A stretch of DNA of 64,000 nucleotides from NCBI RefSeq assembly GCF_000685865.1, contig NZ_JMKS01000005.1, forward strand, positions 682,001 through 746,000. Direction: 5' to 3'. The position numbers were made by a program, and so were the translations under genes. Below, in pieces: positions 51,275 through 59,984 of this stretch. The notes below the pieces were generated by a model, which did not search any database, had not been told where the DNA came from, and was given only the letters and a program-made list of their open reading frames with translations. This DNA is from Exiguobacterium antarcticum DSM 14480. Lineage in GTDB: Bacteria; Bacillota; Bacilli; Exiguobacteriales; Exiguobacteriaceae. The stretch's first letter is position 1. Every line of letters begins with the position of its first letter.

Positions 51275-53019
51275 CACTTACTCCCCCTTGTTGTTTCGGT
51301 TTGCCCGATGAATTGTTGCGTTACGAGTTTATTATACAAGACATTCGACTCGACGAGAGAGTCATGCGTCCCGATGCCGGAGACCCGTCCTTGTTCAAGA
51401 ACAACGATTTGATCGGCGTGACGGACCGTTGCGAGACGATGGGCGATGACGAATGTCGTCCTTCCTTCCATCAAACGTTCGAGGGCTTCCTGGACGACCC
51501 GTTCCGATTCCGAGTCAAGACTCGATGTCGCTTCATCGAGTAATAACAATTCGGGATCACGGAGCAACGCACGGGCGATCGCGATCCGTTGCCGTTGTCC
51601 ACCGGATAGTTTGACACCCCGTTCACCGATTTCCGTTTCGTATCCGTTCGCGAACGAGCGGATGAATTCGTCAGCATTGGCCATTTCAGCCGCTTCCCGG
51701 ATTTGTTGTTCCGTGACATCCCCCGTTAATCCATACAACAGGTTGTCACGAATCGTCCCGGACAAGACAGGAGAATCTTGGGCGACATAGCCGATCGCAT
51801 TACGCCAGCTCGCGAGCTCGAACTGGTCGATTGCATGTGGTCCCAGTTCGATCTGACCAGACGTCGGCAGATAAAAACGTTCGAGTAAGGCGAATAAGGT
51901 CGATTTCCCGGAACCACTCGGACCGACGATTGCCGTCGTTTGACCACGTGGCAAGGAAAAGCTGACGTCATGCAGCAAGGTGGTGTCATCATAACCAAAG
52001 GACAATTGATTAAAATGAACAGCTGAAAATGGTCGTTCGACGTGTCGTGTCCCGTCGTGTTCCGGCTGTTCTTCCAGGAGTTCGGAAATCCGTTCTGTCG
52101 CGCCACGTGCTTTTTGTAATTTAGAGATGAACTCCGTCATCATGATGAGAGGAGACATGATTTGGAACAGATACAATGAAAAGGCGACGAGCTCACCGGC
52201 CGTAATCTGATTGGTCGAGACGCGGTAGGCGCCAAAGCTGATGATGACGATCAACATCGAGGTCAGGGCGACATTAAAGACAGGTAACAAGATGGCTTGG
52301 ACTTTCCCTTCCTTGACACCAAAACCAAACAGATGCTCGATCCGAGTCCGGCCCCGATCCATCTCGTATTGTTCCGTCGCTTGCGATTTGATCAAGCGGA
52401 CTTCACCTAACATCTCCGCGAAAAATCCGGACAAGCCGGCCAGTTCTTTCTGAGTCTCGCGGGAAATTTGATGCAGTTTCCGGACGAGCGGAATGATGAT
52501 CAGTAACGTAAACGGGACGGCAATCACCATGACGAGCGTCATCTGCCAGTCGAGGAAAAATAAAATCGTGATTGCACCGACGATCGAGACGATTGACGTC
52601 AACAGACGGACGAGTTGTTCCGATAATAATTGTTGTAAGGTCGTCGCATCATTGTTGAGACGGGAGACGAGTTCACCGGACTTCGTTTCGTCGTAGAACG
52701 GAATGGGTAAACTTAGCAAGTGTTTCCACAACATTATCCGTAAATTAGCGACGATTCGTTGTCCCGCTACCTGGAGCCAGTAGATCGAAAACGCATTGCT
52801 GACCATCTGGATGACGAAAACGAGCACGAACAAGGTAATCAATCCCGGTGTGATCCGGTCGACGGAAAAATTATCAATCAACGATTTTAAGAACCAGGGA
52901 ATCATCAGGGCGGCAAGCGCTTGAATGATCGAGACTGTCACGGCAGCAGACAATAGGCCGACAGGTGGTTCACTTTTTTTGAGTAGCGATAAAAATGATT
53001 TAAACGTGGCAGGTTTCAA
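51274..53019 (-). CDS. Homodimeric-type ABC multidrug exporter (BmrA/LmrA-like)
   Basis: A 581-residue half-transporter with six membrane helices (about residues 20-300) and a canonical nucleotide-binding domain: Walker A GPSGSGKS, signature LSGGQRQR, Walker B LLLLDEATS and the switch histidine IAHRLATV. Both sites are canonical, so it should work as a homodimer like BmrA or LmrA, unlike the BmrCD-type pair at 12.6-16.1 kb. The start is a TTG at 53019, 8 bases after AGGAAAGGA; upstream codons lack a site. It overlaps the dehydrogenase start. Confidence 0.92.
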   Translation of the reverse strand: MKPATFKSFLSLLKKSEPPVGLLSAAVTVSIIQALAALMIPWFLKSLIDNFSVDRITPGLITLFVLVFVIQMVSNAFSIYWLQVAGQRIVANLRIMLWKHLLSLPIPFYDETKSGELVSRLNNDATTLQQLLSEQLVRLLTSIVSIVGAITILFFLDWQMTLVMVIAVPFTLLIIIPLVRKLHQISRETQKELAGLSGFFAEMLGEVRLIKSQATEQYEMDRGRTRIEHLFGFGVKEGKVQAILLPVFNVALTSMLIVIISFGAYRVSTNQITAGELVAFSLYLFQIMSPLIMMTEFISKLQKARGATERISELLEEQPEHDGTRHVERPFSAVHFNQLSFGYDDTTLLHDVSFSLPRGQTTAIVGPSGSGKSTLFALLERFYLPTSGQIELGPHAIDQFELASWRNAIGYVAQDSPVLSGTIRDNLLYGLTGDVTEQQIREAAEMANADEFIRSFANGYETEIGERGVKLSGGQRQRIAIARALLRDPELLLLDEATSSLDSESERVVQEALERLMEGRTTFVIAHRLATVRHADQIVVLEQGRVSGIGTHDSLVESNVLYNKLVTQQFIGQTETTRGSK

Positions 53020-53152
53020 GTTGGCACATCCTTTCCTACCTATTGTCTGTTCTAAAGGAATTACGGTCAACTTCGAACGATTCACTTGACAGTAATTCCT
53101 TTCGTCACGGACACTAAAAGAAAGTGTTGGGAAATAAGGAGTGACATGAGAC

Positions 53153-53593
53153 GTGAGAATATGGATTGATGCAGACGGATGTCCGGTCGTCGATCTGACG
53201 ATTCGTCTGAGTACAGGGTATGAGGTTTTTTTAGTTTGTGATACCGCACACCAATTTAGCCGAGAAGGCGCGACGACGATTACGATTGGTCAAGGGGCGG
53301 ATGCCGTCGATTTTGCCATCGTTAATCGAATGGCTCCAGGCGATATCGTCGTGACTCAAGATTACGGTCTTGCAGCATTGTCACTGGCACGGAAAGGGCG
53401 CGCAATCGATCAGAATGGGCGGATCTTCACGAACGAGAACATTGATTTTCTGTTACATACACGGCATGTCGGACAAGAAATTCGACGTGCGGGCGGACGA
53501 ACAAAGGGACCAAAGAAGCGGACTCGTCAGGAAGATCTGGCGTTTGAGCAGTCCTTTGTCCGTTTGTTAGCGGATGCAAGCTCGATTTCTTAA
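53153..53593 (+). CDS. YaiI/YqxD family protein (DUF188)
   Basis: A 146-residue protein of UPF0178 (YaiI/YqxD). The PIN-like motifs are MRIWIDADGCPVVD at the N-terminus, VNRMAPGDIVVTQDYGLA and the basic KGPKKRTRQEDLAFEQSF. PIN-like acids suggest a nuclease activity, not demonstrated for this family. It begins with GTG at 53153, about 11 bases after AAGGAG. It is divergent from the ABC exporter operon. Confidence 0.9.
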   Translation: MRIWIDADGCPVVDLTIRLSTGYEVFLVCDTAHQFSREGATTITIGQGADAVDFAIVNRMAPGDIVVTQDYGLAALSLARKGRAIDQNGRIFTNENIDFLLHTRHVGQEIRRAGGRTKGPKKRTRQEDLAFEQSFVRLLADASSIS

Positions 53594-53680
53594 GGCGTAA
53601 CAAGGTGAGATGCGACGAAAAAACTGCGTCCCATGTTATAATTTTAGACAACTATTTACGAATTGGGAGGAAGAGGCGCA

Positions 53681-55324
53681 TTGAAGAAAATCGTACGGTA
53701 TCGTCCGGAAAAAAAGGTCCGCCCTTATCGCTTGAAGACCAGTCCTTTTCCAGCGTATGAGCTGAAAACGACGGATCAACAAAAAATTGGTCAGCTGACA
53801 CAAAACTTGGCAGAAGTCGAACATAAATTGAAGCACCGTAACGAAATCATGGAAGCGTTGGCGACACAAAATGTCGAATCAGCCTGTGAGACGTTACTGG
53901 TCAAGCTGCTTAAATTCGTTGATTTAGAGGCCGGTGCCATCTTGTTGTACCGTCGTGAACAGTTGAGTCATCTCGTGACGCAAGGTGTCGAAGACATTGA
54001 ATTGATCGAAAAAGATTTGGATCAGTATTCAGTCTTACGCCGGGCCTTCGTCATGCGGAAGTCTGTCCAGTTGCCCTTGACAGAAGGGGTGTATGAATCC
54101 GCGATTCCCGTCCAGTCACCTAGCAACGGGGGGGTCGTCGGTGTGATTTATTTGAAACATCCCTTTGAACAGTTTAATTTGGAACAGGTCGGTGACATTC
54201 TCGACTTGTCCCGTAAACTTGGGATGACACTCGAACGGCATTTATTGTTTCATCAGATGGAACACGAAAAAATCAAGACCTATCAGCTGCTCGATTCGAT
54301 TCGGGAAGCCGTTTTATATATTGAAAGCAGTGGCGAACAGATTTATGCCAACCAGGCGTTATTGAACATGTTCCCGCCGAAGCTGGTCAGTCAGGCACAA
54401 GGGTTTCGACATGCCTATGAACGGGCGACGTCTTTATTTGAACACGTCGATCAGCCGGATGCGCTTCATGACTACATCGGTCAACTGATGAATGGGGACA
54501 TACCAGGTGAAACGATTGAATTGTCGGCGTTTCGGGGCAACTTGTTGCTCAGTGCCTATGCCGAGCGGATTGCGATCGCCAATGTCGAATGGGGCATGAT
54601 GCTTGTCTTACGGGACGTCACGAAAGAAAAAGAATTGGACTTAAAACAGTCCGAGTTCGTTTCGATCGTGTCGCATGAGTTGCGGACACCGCTCTCGTCC
54701 ATCATGGGATTTACAGAATTGTTGATGCGCCGGACGTTAGATGGACCGCGTCAGAAAAAGTATTTAGAGACGATCCATTCGGAAACGGTCCGTCTCGCGG
54801 AATTGATCGATGATATCCTGGAAATTCAAAAGGGTGAAGATGTGTCGCAAGGAACGGTCAAAAGACGCCTCGATCTGAAAAGATTGATCTTTGACATGAA
54901 GCCGATGTTTGATCTCGCGAGTCATCTGCATCGGATTCGCGTTTCATTTGAAGAAGGGGATTACCGGATGACGGCAAGTGAAGAAAAAATGAAACAGCTC
55001 TTTACGAACTTGATCATGAATGCCATTAAGTATTCACCGGATGGCGGGACCATTAAAATTCATGGGCAAGTGAAGGACCAATTCATTTCTCTGATGGTTG
55101 AAGATGAAGGAATCGGCATTCCTGAAAAAGCACTGCCGTTCATTTTTGATAAATTTTACCGGGCGGATAACTCCGATACACGGAAGATTGGCGGGACAGG
55201 TCTTGGTTTGGCGATCTGTCAAATGATCGTCATGGATCACGGCGGGACTATCACCGTTCAATCGGAAGAAGGGCACGGGAGTGTATTTACGGTTCAGTTT
55301 TCGATTGAGACGATCGCTGAATAA
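53681..55324 (+). CDS. Orphan sensor histidine kinase (GAF-PAS-HisKA-HATPase)
   Basis: A 547-residue soluble kinase without membrane helices. A coiled-coil N-terminus (residues about 35-60) leads to a GAF-like domain (about 60-195), a PAS-like domain (about 205-325), the HisKA helix pair with phospho-acceptor His332 (VSHELRTPLSS) and a HATPase domain with N box NLIMNAIKYSP, G1 VEDEGIGIPE and G2 GGTGLGL. No response regulator gene adjoins. The start is a TTG at 53681 behind GGGAGGAAG. It is 21 bp from the GGDEF-EAL gene, so the two are probably co-transcribed. Confidence 0.9.
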   Translation: MKKIVRYRPEKKVRPYRLKTSPFPAYELKTTDQQKIGQLTQNLAEVEHKLKHRNEIMEALATQNVESACETLLVKLLKFVDLEAGAILLYRREQLSHLVTQGVEDIELIEKDLDQYSVLRRAFVMRKSVQLPLTEGVYESAIPVQSPSNGGVVGVIYLKHPFEQFNLEQVGDILDLSRKLGMTLERHLLFHQMEHEKIKTYQLLDSIREAVLYIESSGEQIYANQALLNMFPPKLVSQAQGFRHAYERATSLFEHVDQPDALHDYIGQLMNGDIPGETIELSAFRGNLLLSAYAERIAIANVEWGMMLVLRDVTKEKELDLKQSEFVSIVSHELRTPLSSIMGFTELLMRRTLDGPRQKKYLETIHSETVRLAELIDDILEIQKGEDVSQGTVKRRLDLKRLIFDMKPMFDLASHLHRIRVSFEEGDYRMTASEEKMKQLFTNLIMNAIKYSPDGGTIKIHGQVKDQFISLMVEDEGIGIPEKALPFIFDKFYRADNSDTRKIGGTGLGLAICQMIVMDHGGTITVQSEEGHGSVFTVQFSIETIAE

Positions 55325-55345
55325 TCGAGAAAGGAGGAAGCGGCA

Positions 55346-57100
55346 TTGGATAATTCACAAATGCGATATGAAGCATTACACCCGCTTGTCGAAGAGATTT
55401 TAGGAAAGTTGAGTGAAAAAATCGGAGTCAACACGCTGTTTTTTGCGCTCAATGATTTGAACAGTAATTTCGTCGTCAAGGCGATCAACCATGACAAAGA
55501 GTTGATTGAAGAAGGGACGACACATGTCTTTCAGCATGTGCTCTGTAAGCTTGTCATCGATGAAACGGACGGGAAGATTCAAATCAATGATTTGTTGGCA
55601 AATCCGCAGACGGTCAATCATCCGGTCACACAGAACCTTGGAACGGGTAGTTTTTTAGGCGTCGCGATCAAAAATGCTGACAATGAAAAAATCGGGACGT
55701 TGTGTGCGTTTGATGATCGACCGTATGAATTCGATTCAGCGGATTTGAAACTGATTGAAAGTTATGCAGACATCATCAGTAAATCGATCAGTGTCGAGAC
55801 GTATGTCATCAAGGATGCGTTGACGGATGTGTACAATGAACGGTATATGAATCGGTTGATTTCCAGTGTGACGAACCATCCTGCCTTTTTGATGGTCCTG
55901 AATCTCGATAACTTTCATGCGATAAATGCCACGTACGGGTACCGGGTCGGAAATCGTGTCTTGCAGGAAATCGCGTCTCGTCTCAAGCATGTTCCGATCC
56001 CAGAGCATGTCGTCGGCCGGATGGACGGAAATGAATTCATCATCTTGGCGCCACTCGAACAAATGGCGTTTGCCGATCAAGGCAAAAAATTCGCGCAATC
56101 CATCATCGAATCGATTGAGCGGCCGATCGTGCATCTGGCCGACGAACCGATTCACTTGACGGCATCGTCCGGGGTCAGTCTGTTGACGGGCGACCATATG
56201 AACCGGCAGAACCAGGTCTATGCGGCAGAAGCATTGATGCAACAGGTCAAGCTCGATGGCAAAGCGGGCATTTTATTTGTCGATCAGCAGCGAGATCTCG
56301 AACAACACCCGTTTAATCATGTCCTCGAACAAGAACTGAGCCATGCGTTAGAGCGGGGGCAGTTCGAGTTGTATTACCAACGGATCCTGAATGCGAAACT
56401 CGGACAGACGGTTGCAGCCGAAGCGTTACTCCGTTGGAATCATCCCATCCTAGGATTCGTCAGTCCGACAGATTTCATTCCGATTGCAGAGCGAATGGGG
56501 AAATTCGGTCAGATCGGACGTTTTACGGTCTGCCAGGCCATTTCAGATAGTCTGCGATTGGAAACCGAGCTGGGACGACCCGTGATGATTTCCGTTAATC
56601 TGTCAGCGAGTCAGTTCCAGTCGGATTCGATGATTGCTGAACTCTTACAATTTGCTGGTCAAGACACGTTCAAACGAGACCGGATTGTCCTTGAGATTCG
56701 GGAAGAAGTACTCCAAACGGGGAAACGGACGGCGATCGAACGTTTAGAAAGCCTACGCCAAGCAGGATATCGATTAAGTGTCGATCATTTTGGGAGCCAC
56801 TATGCGTCACTTAACTCATTGTTACGGTTGCCGGTCCAATCGGTCAAACTTGATCCAATCTTCACGAGAAGATTGGCACAAAACCAGCTCGAACAGTCCA
56901 TGTTGCAATCGGTTTATGCATTGACACAGGCCCTTGAGATCGCGCTTGTCATACAGGAAGTCGAGACCGTCTCGCAATTCCGGCAAATCGTTGCACTCGG
57001 AGAACGGTTATACGTCCAAGGGCATTATCTCCATCATCCCCAGCCGATTAGCAATCTGATTGCTGATTTCTCAAAAGTGATTCATACGTCGGATGTTTAA
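55346..57100 (+). CDS. GAF-GGDEF-EAL protein with degenerate motifs in both catalytic domains
   Basis: A 584-residue cytoplasmic protein. A GAF domain (about residues 10-150) contains HVLCKLVIDE and LGVAIKN; the GGDEF domain (about 155-320) has DGNEF at 227-231 in place of GGDEF, and the EAL domain (about 335-570) begins EALLRW at Glu359. In the EAL domain DDFG reads DHFG (Asp480-His481), replacing one metal-binding aspartate; other ligands (NLSASQ, EIREE, KLD, QEVET, VQG) remain. Diguanylate cyclase activity is unlikely and phosphodiesterase activity uncertain, so it may act as a c-di-GMP or GTP receptor. TTG start after AAAGGAGG. Confidence 0.88.
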   Translation: MDNSQMRYEALHPLVEEILGKLSEKIGVNTLFFALNDLNSNFVVKAINHDKELIEEGTTHVFQHVLCKLVIDETDGKIQINDLLANPQTVNHPVTQNLGTGSFLGVAIKNADNEKIGTLCAFDDRPYEFDSADLKLIESYADIISKSISVETYVIKDALTDVYNERYMNRLISSVTNHPAFLMVLNLDNFHAINATYGYRVGNRVLQEIASRLKHVPIPEHVVGRMDGNEFIILAPLEQMAFADQGKKFAQSIIESIERPIVHLADEPIHLTASSGVSLLTGDHMNRQNQVYAAEALMQQVKLDGKAGILFVDQQRDLEQHPFNHVLEQELSHALERGQFELYYQRILNAKLGQTVAAEALLRWNHPILGFVSPTDFIPIAERMGKFGQIGRFTVCQAISDSLRLETELGRPVMISVNLSASQFQSDSMIAELLQFAGQDTFKRDRIVLEIREEVLQTGKRTAIERLESLRQAGYRLSVDHFGSHYASLNSLLRLPVQSVKLDPIFTRRLAQNQLEQSMLQSVYALTQALEIALVIQEVETVSQFRQIVALGERLYVQGHYLHHPQPISNLIADFSKVIHTSDV

Positions 57101-57119
57101 TCGTTCCTCGTGAGGGAAT
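57095..57119 (+). promoter_or_regulatory. Sigma-B-type promoter of the acidic protein gene
   Basis: GTTTAA (perfect -35, 57095-57100, overlapping the upstream stop codon), 13-bp spacer, GGGAAT (57114-57119, matches GGGWAW). Confidence 0.75.
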
Positions 57120-57152
57120 ACTCTTAACATCACAGCTTGAGGGGGATTTTCA

Positions 57153-57419
57153 ATGGCAGACCAACATGAAAAAGAAACAGATCCGATTACATCAGGTAAT
57201 AAAATGACAAAAGATGATATCGCCGGTCGCGACCAATCCGATACGGCGTCACAAGAAAAATCCGATTCACAGACGGTCGAAGCGTCAAACCAAGCGTCTG
57301 ATCAAAAAACAAGTGATCAACCGGATTCATCAACATCTGACGAAGCACCTGATCTCTCACATGAAGCCGATGAGGACGGGGACGTGACTCCGTCTGATGC
57401 GGACAACCAAGAAAAATAA
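57153..57419 (+). CDS. Small acidic, hydrophilic (disordered) protein
   Basis: An 88-residue protein composed almost wholly of Asp, Glu, Ser, Gln, Thr and Lys, without hydrophobic core; it should be intrinsically disordered. I recognise no family. GAGGGGGA lies 8 bases before the ATG. The sigma-B-type promoter with a perfect -35 just upstream suggests induction by general stress, where hydrophilic proteins of this composition are common. A strong terminator ends the transcript. Confidence 0.75.
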   Translation: MADQHEKETDPITSGNKMTKDDIAGRDQSDTASQEKSDSQTVEASNQASDQKTSDQPDSSTSDEAPDLSHEADEDGDVTPSDADNQEK

Positions 57420-57457
57420 TCAAAAGAACGGACTGGCTTGTCGTTCTACTAAATAAG

Positions 57458-57495
57458 AAGACGGAAGCGCTTTTGAAGTCGCTTCCGTCTTTTTG
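57458..57495 (+). terminator. Terminator of the acidic protein gene
   Basis: aagacggaagcg / cgcttccgtctt with a 10-nt loop, then five T residues. Confidence 0.88.
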
Positions 57496-57553
57496 TCATG
57501 GGCAGGAATGGTATTGGTTTGTCGGCACAGGTATGTTCCGTCGAAGTGGACGA

Positions 57554-58528
57554 TCAATCACCCCCACTGCCCCCCCCATCGCCCCCATCAAATCCACCGT
57601 CCGCCATTCCGCCATCGGTTGCATGTGACGTATCCGTCAGGTCGACGGGGAATAGATAGACGGGCAAGAAGTCGGACGAGTCTGTCAGATTGGACGGACT
57701 CAACGGACCAAACAGCTGATGTAGTGTCGGATGATCAGCCACATATAATCGAACGGCGGTCAGGAACACTAAATCTTTCCGGTACTTAAAGTGCGAATTG
57801 TGGCGTAACTGTTCCGTCATTTGTTGTAACGCCGGTTGATGGCTGCGCGGATCGCCAAGCAAGGCGAGTAAACCATGAAACGACAACGGAATACCTTGTT
57901 TCCGGTACAAGTTACGGGACTGGGTCAGTTGGTCGATGTAAGTCGAATGATCCTCGACCGGTACTAAGGAAAGAAGCAGAGCCGTGACATAGGTCTGCTG
58001 GGACCGACCAAATTGTTTTTTTAGCACTGCATAGGTCGACTCGATCTGGTCGTGAATGTCCGTCAGCTCTCCACGGCGTAAGCTGTTTAAGAACAGAAAC
58101 GACATGAGTAAAGGTGAGACGATGAAGCGGTGGGAGTCCTTGACAAGTCGGTATAGGTCGACCGTTCGTTGCAGCTGCGCATCGGTCGCATCCAACCGGC
58201 TGATCAATAATGCCGTCGAATAGGCATTCAGCGGATGGACAAGCCGATGGGTCGCAAAAAAGCTGTAGATCGACATCATTTGGGTGACTCGTTCTGATGG
58301 TGACGCGTCATAGGCGTGAATCTTTGACGCAAGCAATAATGCTTGCGTCTGGTGGGAACGTAATCGTTTTTCGAGATCGGCAGCGGTTTGCTCCAAATCG
58401 GTAAACGTCCTATGATGTCGACCGACTGTGTCATCAAAAGCAAGTTCAATTAAAATCCCGTCCTGATAATTCACGAAATAGTGTCCTGTTTCCTCAAGTC
58501 GCGCTAAAAAGGGTCCGACGACATCCAT
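57554..58528 (-). CDS. DUF4003-like helical protein with Gly/Asp-rich tail
   Basis: A 324-residue soluble, mainly helical protein resembling DUF4003. It has no membrane helix, and the terminal residues (GGMADGGFDGGDGGGSGGD) form a Gly/Asp-rich tail like those at the ends of TPM-type proteins. Conserved-looking segments are QTQALLLASKIHAYD, the HRLVHPLNAYSTALLISRLD region and FIVSPLLMSFLF. Function is unknown. The ATG at 58528 follows GAGGTGG; a frame extension to 58549 lacks a site. It is 54 bp after the DUF1836 gene and probably shares its transcript. Confidence 0.75.
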   Translation of the reverse strand: MDVVGPFLARLEETGHYFVNYQDGILIELAFDDTVGRHHRTFTDLEQTAADLEKRLRSHQTQALLLASKIHAYDASPSERVTQMMSIYSFFATHRLVHPLNAYSTALLISRLDATDAQLQRTVDLYRLVKDSHRFIVSPLLMSFLFLNSLRRGELTDIHDQIESTYAVLKKQFGRSQQTYVTALLLSLVPVEDHSTYIDQLTQSRNLYRKQGIPLSFHGLLALLGDPRSHQPALQQMTEQLRHNSHFKYRKDLVFLTAVRLYVADHPTLHQLFGPLSPSNLTDSSDFLPVYLFPVDLTDTSHATDGGMADGGFDGGDGGGSGGD

Positions 58529-58582
58529 CCTGTCCACCTCGCTGTTCATTTTCCCTATTTTACCATGAGAGAGGGCGAAAAG

Positions 58583-59104
58583 TTAATCTTCTAATTGATC
58601 AATCAACCGTTCGGCTGCCCGGCGATACAAGTTGCTCATATGGGCCAGTGACAAAATCAGCTGTAACTGTTCTAAATGATCCAGGTCATCAGGAAGCTGC
58701 TGTTGTTCTTCAAAAAAAGTCTGGTTGGTCGTCGTCGTGTCGAGATACGTTTGATAAAAGGCTTCGAGGTCAATCGTCTGATTGGTGATTCCTGTATTCA
58801 AGTCCGTCAGAATCGTTTTGATGTCGTTGATCGAAAATGTTCCTTTGAGCTGATAAATCAGACTGATCAAGATGAGGTGGTTTTTCGTATATTTTTTATT
58901 CGTCACCGGGAAAAACAATTTCTTTTTTGCATAGTTGTTGATCATCGTTTTCGTCAAAATCGTCTCGCCTTCGGAGCGGGTCGTCTCTTCGAATGTCCGT
59001 TCAAACAATTGAATGACCTGGTCCATGTACAGATCGATATTCGGGATATCCGTTAAATCCAGCTGCCGGTCAAGTGATGGTTTTGGTTGATCTGCGTGTG
59101 TCAT
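58583..59104 (-). CDS. DUF1836 (MerR-like DNA-binding) protein
   Basis: A 173-residue protein of DUF1836. The segment LTKTMINNYAKKKLFFPV followed by NKKYTKNHLILISLIYQLKGTFS is typical: a MerR-like winged helix in which the domain lies in the middle of the chain. Members are presumed transcription factors without known targets. GGAGG precedes the ATG. It is divergent from the haemolysin-III family gene, with a 21-bp inverted repeat (59180-59200) in the spacer that may be its operator. Confidence 0.85.
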   Translation of the reverse strand: MTHADQPKPSLDRQLDLTDIPNIDLYMDQVIQLFERTFEETTRSEGETILTKTMINNYAKKKLFFPVTNKKYTKNHLILISLIYQLKGTFSINDIKTILTDLNTGITNQTIDLEAFYQTYLDTTTTNQTFFEEQQQLPDDLDHLEQLQLILSLAHMSNLYRRAAERLIDQLED

Positions 59105-59179
59105 GAAAAAACCTCCAAAAAAATAATACAGAATGACTTCCTATTTCTCTACTATATGATAGAATGTTCATATAACGCC

Positions 59180-59200
59180 ATGTAGTATTGAAAACTACAT
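59180..59200. promoter_or_regulatory. Inverted repeat in the DUF1836 / haemolysin-III spacer
   Basis: ATGTAGT-N7-ACTACAT, a perfect 7-bp dyad, 17 bp before the start codon on the plus strand. It is a candidate DUF1836 operator. Confidence 0.5.
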
Positions 59201-59217
59201 AACAACGGAGGGAAATT

Positions 59218-59865
59218 ATGAAATCGTATATGAGAGAACCCATCAATGGGCTAACCCACCTCGGAGGAGCCGTCTTTTCCTTCATCGGTCTGCTTGCACT
59301 GGTCATCAAAGCAGCACTTGAGCGGGGGGCGGGATTACCGATTGTCGCGACGATCATCTTCGGAGTCAGCATGATTGCCTTATATGCTGTCTCAGCAACG
59401 TATCATATGGTATTAGCAAGCGACCGGGCGATTGCGACTTGGCGACGTCTTGATCACTCGATGATCTATTTATTGATTGCCGGATCGTACGCCCCGTTTT
59501 GCCTGATCAGCCTCAACGGACCGACCGGCTGGGTACTATTCAGTATCGTCATGCTGATTGCTGTCTTTGGCATTACCTTCAAACTGGTCTGGTTCAACAG
59601 TCCACGCTGGTTGTCGACGACGCTCTACATCGGGATGGGATGGATCATGGTCTTTGCAATCACACCACTTGCCGCTGTGTTGTCACCGATCGGTATCGGT
59701 CTTCTGTTCCTCGGTGGGATTTTCTATACGGTCGGCGGTGTCATTTATGGCTTGAAACCAGCTGCATTATCGTTTAAGCACCTTGGGTTCCATGAGATTT
59801 TTCATGTGTTTGTCTTGCTCGGCAGTTTAGCGCATTTCCTTTGTGTCTATTTCTTCGTCATCTAA
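59218..59865 (+). CDS. Haemolysin-III family membrane protein (TrhA/YplQ)
   Basis: A 215-residue membrane protein with seven helices of the HlyIII/TrhA/PAQR superfamily. Conserved residues include EPINGLTHLGGAVFS (His), ALYAVSATYHM (Ser and His), RRLDHSMIYLLIAGSYAPF (Asp-His) and HEIFHVFVLLGSLAHF (two His), the expected zinc-site and PAQR motifs. Haemolysis is not implied; some bacterial homologues influence membrane energetics. CGGAGGGAA precedes the ATG. Confidence 0.93.
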   Translation: MKSYMREPINGLTHLGGAVFSFIGLLALVIKAALERGAGLPIVATIIFGVSMIALYAVSATYHMVLASDRAIATWRRLDHSMIYLLIAGSYAPFCLISLNGPTGWVLFSIVMLIAVFGITFKLVWFNSPRWLSTTLYIGMGWIMVFAITPLAAVLSPIGIGLLFLGGIFYTVGGVIYGLKPAALSFKHLGFHEIFHVFVLLGSLAHFLCVYFFVI

Positions 59866-59875
59866 TGGACGTGTT

Positions 59876-59907
59876 CATCCTTTCAATCAGAAAGGATGTT
59901 TTTTTTT
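59876..59907 (+). terminator. Terminator of the haemolysin-III family gene
   Basis: catcctttc / gaaaggatg with a 5-nt loop and nine T residues. Confidence 0.92.
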
Positions 59908-59984
59908 ATGGGAATAATTAGAAAAACAGGATTTCATCTTAAAAGGCACGAAAGCAGAATAGGAAAACAAAAGGAGGAACAGAT

